63,567 nt of DNA from Halochromatium sp. (lineage in GTDB: Bacteria > Pseudomonadota > Gammaproteobacteria > Chromatiales > Chromatiaceae), in NCBI GenBank assembly GCA_010912705.1, contig POWB01000021.1, positions 32,085-95,651 of the forward strand, in the 5' to 3' direction. Shown piece by piece: positions 36,701 through 45,196 of this stretch. Below the pieces are notes generated by a model. The model was not told the DNA's origin. It was given only the letters and a program-made list of their open reading frames with translations, and ran no database searches. The stretch's first letter is position 1. Every line of letters starts with the position of its first letter. The position numbers and the translations under genes are program-made.

Positions 36701-36819
36701 AAGGGATCATTGGCGAGTATGACCGTATCATCGGCGCCCAGAAGCATGCTAGGCGTATCTAGCCGGTCGATATAACCTGCGCAATCAAGAACGGAATGGG
36801 TGTTGGAGGTCGTGGTCAT
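33724..36819 (-). CDS. Cytoplasmic methyl-accepting chemotaxis protein with six PAS domains
   Basis: 1031 residues, no membrane segment. PAS1 (about 10-125) differs from the rest. PAS2-PAS6 (about 148-750) are tandem copies of a 122-residue unit, each carrying a four-cysteine pattern C-x8-9-C-x4-C-x-C (for example [19 protein letters not shown]). The C-terminal 280 residues form the signalling helical hairpin with the conserved tip [16 protein letters not shown]. It should pass a cytoplasmic signal (redox, metal or small ligand) to CheA through CheW. Its ATG overlaps the stop of the triple-CheW gene (ATGA). Confidence 0.94.
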   Translation of the reverse strand: MTTTSNTHSVLDCAGYIDRLDTPSMLLGADDTVILANDPFLKFFGQEKSDLIGKMNYEEACAHNLSGTKDCPVAKAKRLKKAVTAEVFQKNDDDSILHLRYNAVPLYQDSEFNGTLVNITDITADVATRNNLRQAKGNLDVIPTPIMEIDKLFNVTYINPVGANVAGLMPDEAIGKKCYDLFNTAHCKTERCACTRAMKNDSTITEETLARPKDGVIMPIKYTGSPLKDAKGNIKGAVEYIIDVTDEAKQKQAAAEKINNLNAIPTPIMSIDTDYTVTFMNPAGSGVAGLTPDECIGKKCYDLFKTAHCKTEKCACAQAMRADSIVTEETIARPKEGVIVPIKYTGAPIKDAKGNIKGALEFIIDVTDEARQKHAAAEKINNLNAIPTPIMSIDKDYNVTFMNPAGAKVAGLTPDECIGQKCHDLFKTAHCKTEKCACAQAMSADGIVTEETIARPKEGVIVPIKYTGAPIKDAKGNIKGALEFIIDVTDEAKQKQAAAEKINNLNAIPTPIMSIDTEFNVTFMNPAGAGVVGLTPDECIGKKCHDLFKTAHCKTEKCACAQALRADSIVTEETIARPKDGIIVPIKYTGAPIKDAKGNIKGALEFILDVTDEAKQKQAAAEKINNLNAIPTPIMSIDTDFGITFMNPAGAGVVGLTPDECIGKKCYDLFKTPHCKTEQCACAQAMRADSIHTAKTVAKPRGQEISIIYTGAPIKDAKGNIKGALEYIMDVTAQTEVEKTVADAGAGVSTVVEQAKANMGLVNSDMDAMNQIITQTMASLSESAAKVANMQSSSMEMLALTQQSSALAATVEKDAETGKQAGSEAGGKLHNISESMVKSNEMVTGLVTQLEQISGFVDIIKEIASQTNLLAFNAAIEAARAGDAGRGFAVVADEVRKLAENSSKSAVDISGIVKQIEKDSNTTISSMKNGLTMLDEGSSVINNALMSLEKISVDITSIASSAGTLNEKANGLAREGEEVKTKIDEVVGISRENQEKTTEVTDLVKQTDISMDSLTASSEALMVAVRKLAEA
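34600..36378. repeat. Tandem 366-bp coding repeats (five PAS units)
   Basis: The same block recurs every 366 bases inside the chemoreceptor gene; for example, the reverse-strand block cacttcttgccgatgcattc occurs at 34823 and again at 35189. Units 3-5 are the most alike at DNA level and the outer two are more diverged, as expected from recent duplication in the middle of the array. The edges given are approximate. Confidence 0.88.
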
Positions 36820-38495
36820 CAGAATTCATCCCAAGAGAGTTCGGGCTGTGGTTGGCTTTGCGCGCCGTGGTTCTGGTCTAAGGCTGTCGGTGCTTGGGCA
36901 TGCGTTTTGGCATGCGTTTCGGTTTGCCTGTTGCTATTCGCGAGCAGAATCGCGTTCATCAGCTTTTTGGCATCAAGCACCATGATTGTCTGGCCGTCGT
37001 CGTCCTTGCGTTCAAACACCTCATGAATATGTTGTTTTAGGTGATCGTTGGTGCTTGGCGCGACCATCGATGTCAATGGAATGAGGTTGAGCTGTTCTGC
37101 CTTGATGATTTCACGAATATCATCGACCATGATGCCGAAGACGCAGTCCGCGAGGCTGAGAATCATGACCTTGGAGTCCACCTCTGGCGGGTAAGGCCCA
37201 AGCGCGTAAAAGGCACGTAAGTCGATGATCGGGATCGCCTGTCCGCGTAGATTAAGAACCCCCGCGGAAAAGGTTTTCCCCCCAGGCAGTGAGAGCAGAT
37301 GCTTCGGATGGTTGATGATCTCGCGGAGACAGTGGATATCGATCGCAAAGAGCTGACCGAGGTTGAAGGTAATAAAGACACGGTCGTCAAAGTCTTCGCC
37401 CCGCGCTCTGGTATCAGCAGCGTGATTTTCCCGTTGATCAAGATGAATCTTGATGTTGCCACGGATTTGCTCCGCGGCCGCCTCATCAAACAGCTGTTGG
37501 GGATTGATCTGAATCACATGCCGTTGATCAGAGAGCGCAATGACGCCGCTGAAAACGGCATGAAAACGTCCGCGATCAAAGTCGGGAATCGGTAGTATTT
37601 GCTTGGCTTCGAAATGAATGACCTCGCGGACGGCGTCGACGAGCAGACCGCAGGGGAGATCACCGCGTAGAATGATCACCCGCGCGTCGCTGTCCGGCTC
37701 CTTGAGGGGTAAGCCCATGTAGCGTCGTAGATCGACGATGGTGACGAGTTCGCCGCGAAGGTTGGCGGCGCCTTTGATGTAGTCCTCAAGCTCAACTCGG
37801 CGCTGGATCTCAGGCGTGCGAATAATCTCCTGGATATCGCTTGCATCGAGGCCGTATTCCTGCTCGGCAAGCACAAATGTGATGTCTTGCCGCATGTCTA
37901 GCGTTCGGCGGCTATGCTCATCTTGATCATTATCAATCCGTGGCAGCCGATAGGCGCCAAACAGGCGCGTTGGATCGAGTAGCTGAACCAGCCGCCGGCC
38001 CTCTTCCAACAGCAGCATACCGATCTCGCAAAGGACGGGATCCTCAGTATTGTCCTCAATCCGGTTGATCTCGGAGGTGGTCACGCGAATCACTTCGCTG
38101 ATGCTGTCGAACAGCATGCCATAGTAGTGGCCTTGGTATTTGATGATCGCGTAATGACTATCCGCTGATGGCGCGGAGGGCGGTAAGGCCAGCCGGGTGC
38201 GAAGGTTGATGATCGGGATGATGGCCCCGCGCAGGTTGATAACGCCTTCGACGATGTCGACGCTGGTGGGGAGTTTGATGATGTCTCCGCGGTGGCGTAC
38301 CGCCTCCCTGACATTCTCGACCTCAAGGCCAAACTCCTGGCCATCGAGGAAAAAGATCGCGAATAAGGTCTCGCTGGGTGCGTTCAGGTCTTGATTGAGC
38401 ATCCGAGGTTCCGGATTTTTATCTTCAGACAAGCGCTCTGGATCTGTTGCGCCGTCTGAGTCCGAGTCTGAGTGGGCCATGGTGTTGGCAATCAC
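36819..38495 (-). CDS. Triple CheW-domain protein
   Basis: 558 residues built from three CheW (SH3-like adaptor) domains at about 45-190, 215-345 and 375-515. Each has the G-V/A-x-N-L-R-G signature: [36 protein letters not shown] and [18 protein letters not shown]. CheW couples receptors to CheA; three in one chain could bridge arrays. GTG start at 38495 or ATG at 38480. It is the first gene of the operon and its stop overlaps the receptor start. No CheA, CheY, CheB or CheR lies in the window. Confidence 0.93.
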   Translation of the reverse strand: MIANTMAHSDSDSDGATDPERLSEDKNPEPRMLNQDLNAPSETLFAIFFLDGQEFGLEVENVREAVRHRGDIIKLPTSVDIVEGVINLRGAIIPIINLRTRLALPPSAPSADSHYAIIKYQGHYYGMLFDSISEVIRVTTSEINRIEDNTEDPVLCEIGMLLLEEGRRLVQLLDPTRLFGAYRLPRIDNDQDEHSRRTLDMRQDITFVLAEQEYGLDASDIQEIIRTPEIQRRVELEDYIKGAANLRGELVTIVDLRRYMGLPLKEPDSDARVIILRGDLPCGLLVDAVREVIHFEAKQILPIPDFDRGRFHAVFSGVIALSDQRHVIQINPQQLFDEAAAEQIRGNIKIHLDQRENHAADTRARGEDFDDRVFITFNLGQLFAIDIHCLREIINHPKHLLSLPGGKTFSAGVLNLRGQAIPIIDLRAFYALGPYPPEVDSKVMILSLADCVFGIMVDDIREIIKAEQLNLIPLTSMVAPSTNDHLKQHIHEVFERKDDDGQTIMVLDAKKLMNAILLANSNRQTETHAKTHAQAPTALDQNHGAQSQPQPELSWDEF

Positions 38496-39034
38496 CTAAT
38501 CTACCCCCTATGTTTTGAGTCTTGGACGCCTCGACGATCGCCATTTGAGCCTTGTCAGTCAGCTGTCTGTTGATCTATCGAAGTTGTTGGGTCCGTCACA
38601 ATTGAGAAATTGACCAGGGTGAATTTGCGAATTGTCGTTGAAAAGTCTTAACCTATTGATGTCTCAGTGCGATTTTGCAGAATGATTGAGCGGCAGCTGA
38701 TGGCCTATCCTTGTGGCATCAATCGCGATTGCGCCATACAGCTGAAATCCCTGCCCATAAGCCTGCTGCTTGCTAAGCGCTATTGGCTAACAAGCCTAGT
38801 CGTTTTCCGCCAGATTGCTGGTCGATTAACCCGATTGACAAAGAGGTTTGTTGTACGGTCATCACGGCCGCGATCTAGGCGATGGACTCGCTGAGCGGGC
38901 TGGAGCCGATTACGACCGGTGCCTGTTGAAGCCTGAACGGATCGATACAGACCTCAGGTGAGGAGGCCGGGCAGGGGGCCAGAGTGAGGGGGGGCAGGGC
39001 AGGAAGGGTGTGGCTAGGCGCGCGGTCGATCGGC
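38496..39034. other. Intergenic region upstream of the CheW-receptor operon
   Basis: About 540 bases between the divergently placed purN 3' end and the CheW operon start. The part at 38560-38680 is visibly richer in A and T and should hold the promoter for the minus-strand operon. I see no convincing sigma-28 or sigma-70 boxes and no gene; short open frames on the plus strand have unlikely compositions. Confidence 0.5.
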
Positions 39035-39736
39035 TTAGGCGGTGTCGGCGGTGATGATCACTGGGCTGTCGAGCGGCTTACCGTCGAGCTGTGTCCGTCC
39101 ATCGCTGCTGAGGGCGAGTCGACCCTCGGCAAACCAGCGCGTGGCAAGTGGATAGATGTGATGTTCTTGCTTAAGCACCCTTGCCGCGAGTCGGTCAGGA
39201 TCATCGTCTGCCAGCACCGGCACCCGCGCTTGCAGGATCGCGGGTCCGCCGTCGAGTTCCGCGGTGACGAAGTGGACCGTGGCCCCGTGTACCGGGTCGC
39301 CGGCCGCGAGTACCCGTTGATGGGTGTGCAGGCCGCGATAGCTCGGCAAGAGTGAGGGATGGATGTTGAGCATCCGACCTTGCCAGTGTTCGACAAAGCC
39401 GGGGGTGAGGATGCGCATGAAGCCGGCGAGGGCGATCAGCCCTGGCGCCGCTTCGCTTAGCAGCTCGGCGAGCGCGGCATCATAGCCGGCGCGGGTCTCG
39501 AAACCACGGTGGCTCAGCGTCTGGGTTGGGATACCGGCGCGCGCCGCGCGCTCCAAGCCCAAGGCATCAGCCCGATTGCTGATGACCAGTCCAACCTCAA
39601 AGGGTGCGTCGCCGCGCTGGCTAGCGTCGATGAGCGCTTGCAGATTACTGCCGCTGCCCGAGATGAGCACGGCGAGTCTCAGGGGACGGTCTCTCTCATT
39701 CGGGGGCACGGCTGGGTGAAGACGGTTTGCGGTCAT
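39035..39736 (-). CDS. purN: Phosphoribosylglycinamide formyltransferase (GART)
   Basis: 233 residues. N-terminal nucleotide-binding segment RLAVLISGSGSNLQALIDAS; active-site stretch ALAGFMRILTPGFVEHWQGRMLNIHPSLLPSYRGLHTHQ-like (Asn and His catalytic residues in NIHPSLLPSY), with the catalytic Asp in VTAELDGGPAI. It adds the formyl group from 10-formyl-THF to GAR in purine synthesis. It lies 49 bases downstream of purM, the common purMN order. Confidence 0.96.
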   Translation of the reverse strand: MTANRLHPAVPPNERDRPLRLAVLISGSGSNLQALIDASQRGDAPFEVGLVISNRADALGLERAARAGIPTQTLSHRGFETRAGYDAALAELLSEAAPGLIALAGFMRILTPGFVEHWQGRMLNIHPSLLPSYRGLHTHQRVLAAGDPVHGATVHFVTAELDGGPAILQARVPVLADDDPDRLAARVLKQEHHIYPLATRWFAEGRLALSSDGRTQLDGKPLDSPVIITADTA

Positions 39737-39785
39737 CTCGGGTGGTCAGTGGTGGTGGCCAGGTTAGGGTTGCCGTGCCAACGGA

Positions 39786-40868
39786 TCAGGTCAAGGAGGT
39801 CAAGGCGCCGCGATAGCGCACCGCCGGTCGTGAGTCAGCGCTGGCTTCGATGGTGCCGATGATCCAGGCCTGCTCGCCCAGCTCGTTGAGTCGAGCACAG
39901 GCGGTGTCGGCTTGGTCGGCCGGGACGCAGGTGATCATACCAACACCGCAGTTGAAGGTGCGCAGCAGCTCGGTATCGGCGATGTTGCCCTGCTCGCGTA
40001 GCCAGCCGAAGATCGGTGGCAGCGGCCAGCTGTCGAGATCGATCAGCGCCTGGGTGCCCTTGGGGAGCACCCGCGGCAGGTTCTCGGTGATGCCGCCGCC
40101 GGTGATGTGGGCGAGGGCATGGACCTCGAGTGCCTGGATTAATGCGAGCGTTGACTTCACATAGATCCTGGTCGGTGCGAGCAACTGCTCGCCAAGGCTG
40201 CGCTCGTTGGCCTCTGAGGAGGCATTTGACGTCGCCAGCGGCGTTGTAAGCGGTATCGCGCTCAGCTCGAGCACCTTGCGGATCAGTGAGTAGCCATTCG
40301 AGTGCGGGCCGGATGAGGCCAGCGCGATCAGCGCATCGCCAACGCGCACCTGCTCCGGGCTGATGATGGCGGATTTCTCGACGATGCCAACGCAGAAGCC
40401 AGCCAAATCGTAGTCGCCTTGCGCGTAAAGGCCAGGCATCTCGGCGGTCTCGCCGCCGATCAGCGCGCAGCCGGCTTGCCGACAGCCCTCGGCGATACCA
40501 TTGACGACCGCGGTCGCGACCTCGACATCAAGAGCGCTAGTCGCGTAATAGTCGAGAAAGTAGAGTGGCTCGGCGCCGCAGACGATGATGTCGTTGGCAC
40601 ACATGGCGACCAGATCGATGCCGATGCTGTCGTGCCGGCCCAGCTCGATGGCCAGCTTGAGCTTGGTGCCGACGCCATCGGTGCCCGAGACCAACACTGG
40701 TTCGCGATAGCCGCTCGGCAGCTCGAACAGGCCGCCGAAGCCGCCGAGTCCGGAGAGGACGCCAGGTCGATGGGTGGTCTTAACCGCCGGTGCGATCTGT
40801 CGCACCAGGCGTTCGCCGGCATCGATATCGACGCCCGCATCTTGATAACTTAGCTGTGGTTTGCTCAT
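39786..40868 (-). CDS. purM: Phosphoribosylformylglycinamidine cyclo-ligase (AIR synthetase)
   Basis: About 360 residues from the ATG at 40868; the reading frame extends further upstream but without family similarity. Features include [36 protein letters not shown] (ATP site), [37 protein letters not shown] and [17 protein letters not shown]. It catalyses the ATP-dependent ring closure giving AIR, step five of purine synthesis, in the cytoplasm. In operon with purN. Confidence 0.97.
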   Translation of the reverse strand: MSKPQLSYQDAGVDIDAGERLVRQIAPAVKTTHRPGVLSGLGGFGGLFELPSGYREPVLVSGTDGVGTKLKLAIELGRHDSIGIDLVAMCANDIIVCGAEPLYFLDYYATSALDVEVATAVVNGIAEGCRQAGCALIGGETAEMPGLYAQGDYDLAGFCVGIVEKSAIISPEQVRVGDALIALASSGPHSNGYSLIRKVLELSAIPLTTPLATSNASSEANERSLGEQLLAPTRIYVKSTLALIQALEVHALAHITGGGITENLPRVLPKGTQALIDLDSWPLPPIFGWLREQGNIADTELLRTFNCGVGMITCVPADQADTACARLNELGEQAWIIGTIEASADSRPAVRYRGALTSLT

Positions 40869-41054
40869 AGTAGCGGGTTGCAATTCGCGCGAGACTGTTG
40901 CAGCGTCAGCGGAGGTGCTGCGTGCGGAGGCCCTCGGTGTCAGCGGCCGGGCCGTGAAAGTCTGCCATTCTAGCGCGATTGCGGTCTCGGTCTGGTCTTT
41001 CAGGCGAGCCCTCTGGCAGGCTAACTCCACTAAGCGAAGCATAGAGTCAAACAC

Positions 41055-41309
41055 ATGGCGACATTCACCATCGATTTGCCCGACAGCGTCTTCCCCGCGC
41101 TGCACCGTGCGCCCAACGAATTAATTCGAGACATGAGGATCGAAGCTGCGGCTCAGTGGTATGCCCAGCAACGCCTCTCACAAGGGAAGGCGGCGGAAAT
41201 CGCCGGGTTATCGCGCGCGGAATTCATCGACGAGTTAGCGCGGCGACGCATTCCCGTCATTCAGGTCAGTTTCGATGAGGTCATGGAGGAAATGCAACGT
41301 GCGGACTGA
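41055..41309 (+). CDS. UPF0175-family protein (probable antitoxin)
   Basis: 84 residues. [16 protein letters not shown] is followed by [20 protein letters not shown] and [20 protein letters not shown], the typical UPF0175 pattern with a helix-turn-helix. Such proteins are paired with DUF3368 PIN-type nucleases, and a DUF3368 gene overlaps its 3' end here. It would bind and silence the toxin and autoregulate the pair. Confidence 0.88.
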   Translation: MATFTIDLPDSVFPALHRAPNELIRDMRIEAAAQWYAQQRLSQGKAAEIAGLSRAEFIDELARRRIPVIQVSFDEVMEEMQRAD

Positions 41310-41802
41310 AGCCTGGGTTATGGATGCTTCACCGCTCATTCTGTTTTCACGCGTCGAACGACTGGATCTGATCGAGCGGCTGGCGCCTGCGGTCGAGGTT
41401 CCCGACACCGTCATCCATGAGGTACTCAACGGGGTGGGCTGGGACAAGTCAGCCCTGGCCGGCGCGGATTGGGCCAAGCGGTTTCGCGTCCCCGATCTGT
41501 CACTGCCCGTCAATGTGGAACGCTGGAATCTTGACTCAGGCGAATCCCAGGTCATTAGCCATTGCCTGCGTGGAGGACGCTGGGCGGTTCTGGACGATCA
41601 GGCCGCTCGTCGCTGTGTTCAGTCTCTCGGTTTGCTGATGATCGGTTCGCTGCTGAAGCACTGCTCGAACGCGCGCTTGCCTCGATTGGCGAGACCAACG
41701 ACTAGCGAAAAGGTTGCCACATCCTTAGGAACGCTCGTATTAAAACCCTCGGCTGCTTCAAGCGAGAACGGAGCCAACGGCCATGATAAGGTTGAATTCT
41801 GA
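41299..41802 (+). pseudogene. DUF3368 PIN-like toxin with damaged C-terminus
   Basis: GTG start at 41299, overlapping the antitoxin by 11 bases. The PIN core is present: acidic residues in WVMDASPLILFSRVERLDL, VPDTVIHEVLNG, LDSGESQVI and AVLDDQAARRCVQSLG. After that the expected GTLG...AK...GLI segment is missing, and the family-like C-terminal helix (ALLERALASIGE) is found in another frame, ending with TAG at 41703-41705. This indicates an internal deletion with frameshift of about 25-30 residues. The open frame runs on to 41802 with an unrelated tail. Probably inactive. Confidence 0.65.
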
Positions 41803-41856
41803 GCCAGGACGCGCATTCAGCAGCTGAACATCCCTTTTTCGAGGACCGTCGAGCCG

Positions 41857-43944
41857 ATGTCTACCGTCAAGAGTACCTGCTACGAATGTGATGCCAACTG
41901 TGCGATCGATGTCACCCTCGACGCCCAGGGTGAGCCGGTGTCGATCGATGGGCCTGACTGCCCGCGTTGCTATGTACAACTCGATCGGCGCAACCATCCA
42001 GATCGACTGCTCTATCCGCTGAAGCGGGTCGGACCGCGCGGCAGCGGCGAGTTTGCACGCATCAGCTGGGACGAAGCGCTCGGTACTATCACCGAGCGGT
42101 TGAGCGAGACCCGCGAGCGGTATGGCGCGCCCGCGGTGGCCTTCTTCGCCGGCTACACCAAGGAGGCGCGCCCGCAGTTGCAGCGCTTAGCGCATGCCTT
42201 CGGCTCGCCGAACTACATGACCGAGAGCGGCTGCTGCTTCTCCGCCACCAAGGTGGCCGAGGAGGTGACCTTCGGAACCAAGATTAAGACCACGTCCACC
42301 GTCGCCTCCTACAAGACCAAATGCCTGCTGGTCTGGTCGACCAATCCCAAGGGATCGATCCCGCCCTTCCATCTGCATCCGCAGGCGCATGCCAAGCCGG
42401 GTCGGCCAATGATCGTGGTCGATCCGCGGCGCACCCCGCTGGCCGATGAGGCGGATGTCTTCTTGCAGATCCGTCCTGGGACCGATGGCGCCTTAGCGCT
42501 CGGTTTTCATCATCTGATCTTTGCCAACGGCTGGCAAGATCAGGCCTTCCTAGACGAATGGGCCACCGGTGTCGAGGCCTTCCGCGATTATGTCGCCGAG
42601 TTTCCGCCCGAGCGTGTGGCCGAGATCTGTGGCATCGATGCTGCCGATCTGCGTCATGCCGTTGAGCTATTTGCCACCCTGCATCCAGCCCAGATCATGC
42701 TCTCGCCGACGGCGACGGTGCAGCACAGCAACGGCTTCCAGAATCATCGCGCGGTGATCCTGCTCTCGCCGGTAACCGGCAATCTCGATCGCGAGGGTGG
42801 TAACCGCTTCTTCAACGATAAGGTCACGCCGAAGCCGATCGAGCTGTTCGACCATTGCCTCAACGACTTGCCACCACGCGTCGGTGATGAGGTGTTTCCG
42901 GTCTGGACCCGACATTGGCCAGCGGCGCAGAGCATGCTGCTGCCTGACTGTATCCTCGAGGGCAAGCCGCAGCGCATCCACAGCCTGCTGGCGATGGGCA
43001 TCAATACCGCGATGTGGGCCAACTCCAAGCGCCTGGAGCAGGCGTTGGGGGCGCTCGACTTCTTTGCCGCCTCGGATTTTTTCCATAATCCGGCGACGCG
43101 CATGGCCGATATCGTCTTGCCAGCAGCGACCAACCTCGAGCGCGAGGCGCTGATCGCCTATCCCGGCTGTGCCTACCAGGGCGAGCTGCGCTATCGGCAT
43201 CGCGTGGTCGCGCCCAAGGGTGAGGCGCGCCCGGATGCCGAGGTCTGGCTCGAGCTGGGCGTGCGTCTGGGTATGGCCGAGCAGTTCTGGAACGGCGATC
43301 TCGCCGCGTCCTGGGCCGAGGCCGCCGAGGGCATCCCAGAAGACATCCGCGCCGAGGTCTATTCCAACCCGGATGGCGTCACCGTCTACGCGCAGGCGAT
43401 CGATGATCTGGTCGAGCATGGCTTCCTTGATGCTGACCGCCTCTATCGGCTGCATGGCTTTAAGACCTTCAGTGGCAAGGTCGAATTCGATTCGCAAGAG
43501 CTGCGCGATGCCGGCTACGATGGGCTACCGATCTGGCGCGAGCCGGCCGAGAGTCCAGTCTCGACGCCCGAGGTGGCGCGCGACTTCCCACTGGTGCTGA
43601 CCAGTGGCGCACGCCATAAGCACGCGACCCACTCGCAGCATCAATATCTAGAGCGCATGCGTAAGGCGATGCCCGACGCGCTCGTTGAGCTGCACCCAGA
43701 GGACGCCACACCGCGCGGGATCACGAACGGGGATGCGGTCGAGGTCCGCACGCGTCGTGGTCGGGTGCGCTTCGTTGCTCGGATTACCGATCGCATTAAG
43801 CCAGGTGTCGCTCACTGCGCGCATGGCTGGAACCATGCCAATATCAACGAGCTTACCGATGACGGCGCGCTCGATCCGATCAGCGGCTTCCCGCCGTTCA
43901 AGTCGTTACTCTGTGATGTCATCAGAGCGTCAGGCAGTGACTAA
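41857..43944 (+). CDS. Molybdopterin-dependent oxidoreductase (DMSO-reductase superfamily)
   Basis: 695 residues. The N-terminal 4Fe-4S site shows CYECDANC (Cys 8, 11, 15), with the fourth ligand in DCPRC (35/38). Molybdopterin-guanine-dinucleotide binding segments are LLVWSTNPKGSIPPFH, VVDPRRTPLADEADVFLQIR and SPVTGNLDREGGNRF, with ADIVLPAATNLERE and the C-terminal molydopterin-binding domain (ELHPEDATPRGITNGDAVEV). ESGCCFSATK near residue 125 probably supplies a cysteine molybdenum ligand. There is no Tat signal, so it is cytoplasmic. The substrate cannot be read from the sequence. The next gene overlaps it. Confidence 0.9.
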   Translation: MSTVKSTCYECDANCAIDVTLDAQGEPVSIDGPDCPRCYVQLDRRNHPDRLLYPLKRVGPRGSGEFARISWDEALGTITERLSETRERYGAPAVAFFAGYTKEARPQLQRLAHAFGSPNYMTESGCCFSATKVAEEVTFGTKIKTTSTVASYKTKCLLVWSTNPKGSIPPFHLHPQAHAKPGRPMIVVDPRRTPLADEADVFLQIRPGTDGALALGFHHLIFANGWQDQAFLDEWATGVEAFRDYVAEFPPERVAEICGIDAADLRHAVELFATLHPAQIMLSPTATVQHSNGFQNHRAVILLSPVTGNLDREGGNRFFNDKVTPKPIELFDHCLNDLPPRVGDEVFPVWTRHWPAAQSMLLPDCILEGKPQRIHSLLAMGINTAMWANSKRLEQALGALDFFAASDFFHNPATRMADIVLPAATNLEREALIAYPGCAYQGELRYRHRVVAPKGEARPDAEVWLELGVRLGMAEQFWNGDLAASWAEAAEGIPEDIRAEVYSNPDGVTVYAQAIDDLVEHGFLDADRLYRLHGFKTFSGKVEFDSQELRDAGYDGLPIWREPAESPVSTPEVARDFPLVLTSGARHKHATHSQHQYLERMRKAMPDALVELHPEDATPRGITNGDAVEVRTRRGRVRFVARITDRIKPGVAHCAHGWNHANINELTDDGALDPISGFPPFKSLLCDVIRASGSD

Positions 43945-45196
43945 TCTAAATCGCCGTCGCTTCTTGCAGGGGGTCTCTTCGGCGGCGGTCATCGCGGGTT
44001 TTCCGGCCATCATCAAGGCGCGCAATGCCGGGCCGAGGCTCCGTATCCTGGGTACCCATGCCACGCTGCAAGAGCCGATTCGGCAGCAGGCCGAGCGCGA
44101 CTTGGGCATTCGCATCGAGCTGCTGCCGGGCGGCAGCTCGCAGGTGCTGTTGCGGGCATCAACAGATCCCGACAGCTTTGACATCTATGAGCAATGGTCG
44201 GACAGCATGCGCCTGCTCTGGCAGGCCGGGACCATCCAACCGATCGATGTGAGCCGCCTTACCTATTGGGATGAGATCAATCCTTTGAGCAAGACTGGGC
44301 GCATCACGGCGGAGGCGCCGATCGGTGCTGGCGATGCCCCCAATACCACCCTCTATGTGCAGCCCGATGGCGCGCTGGGGCCGACACCCCAAGACCATAT
44401 CAGTTACTTGCCCTACGTCCATAACGTCGATGCCTTTGGCTATAATAGCCTGATCATTCCCCAGGCTGAGCCCTATGTCGAGGAGAGCTGGGGCTGGCTG
44501 CTTGACCCTGCTTATGCCGGCCGCGTGGCCCTGGTGAACGCGCCGAGCATTGGTATCTTTGATTTGGCGCTGGCGGCGCGAGCGCGTGGATTGATGGAAT
44601 TTTCCGATCTAGGCGCGATGACCGCGGCCGAGGTCGATGAACTCTTCAAGATCGCGATTGCTTACAAGCTCGATGGCCAATTCCGCTCGTTCTGGCGCTC
44701 GATACCGCATTCCGCTGAGCTGATGATCTGCAATGATGTCTGCATCGAGAGTATGTTCTCGCCGGGAGCCTTGATGGCACGTGCCGCCGGCGTGCCCTGT
44801 GTTTACGCCGCCCCGCGTGAGGGATATCGTGCCTGGTTCGGTGTCATCTGCTTGTCGCGCGCCTGCACGGACGAGTACCAGGAGGCCGCCTATGCCTACA
44901 TGAACTGGTGGCTCTCGGGCTGGGCTGGGGCCTACATCGCCAGGCAGGGCTACTACATCTCCAATCCAGAACGCTCGCGGCCCTTTCTCAGTCGCGATGA
45001 ATGGGGCTATTGGTATGAGGGGCAACCCGCGCAACGACCCTTACCCGGTACCGATGGCCGTATTGTGGCTCAGCCTGGAGAGGTGCGGCAGGGTGGCTCC
45101 TATCTTGAGCGCTGGTCGCATGTTGCGGTTTGGAACACGGTGATGGCGACCTATGACCTGAGTGTGCGCCGTTGGAGCGAGCTTGTCCTCGCCTGA
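43916..45196 (+). CDS. Tat-exported PotD-like periplasmic solute-binding protein
   Basis: About 426 residues from the ATG at 43916; a GTG at 43937 is an alternative. Twin-arginine signal NRRRFLQG with GVSSAAVIAGFPAI, then a type 2 periplasmic-binding fold resembling spermidine/putrescine-binding proteins (FDIYEQWSDSMRLLWQAGTI, YNSLIIPQAEPYVEESWGWL, AAYAYMNWWLSGWAGAYIAR). It overlaps the molybdopterin enzyme gene by 29 bases. No ABC permease or ATPase is encoded nearby; the next gene is a diguanylate cyclase. It may present a ligand to the cyclase, as NspS does to MbaA in Vibrio cholerae (inference). Confidence 0.88.
   Translation: MSSERQAVTNLNRRRFLQGVSSAAVIAGFPAIIKARNAGPRLRILGTHATLQEPIRQQAERDLGIRIELLPGGSSQVLLRASTDPDSFDIYEQWSDSMRLLWQAGTIQPIDVSRLTYWDEINPLSKTGRITAEAPIGAGDAPNTTLYVQPDGALGPTPQDHISYLPYVHNVDAFGYNSLIIPQAEPYVEESWGWLLDPAYAGRVALVNAPSIGIFDLALAARARGLMEFSDLGAMTAAEVDELFKIAIAYKLDGQFRSFWRSIPHSAELMICNDVCIESMFSPGALMARAAGVPCVYAAPREGYRAWFGVICLSRACTDEYQEAAYAYMNWWLSGWAGAYIARQGYYISNPERSRPFLSRDEWGYWYEGQPAQRPLPGTDGRIVAQPGEVRQGGSYLERWSHVAVWNTVMATYDLSVRRWSELVLA

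Noticed and set aside
38667..38894. 75-residue plus-strand frame before purN
   Set aside because: Arg-rich, no ribosome-binding site and no recognisable family; treated as intergenic.
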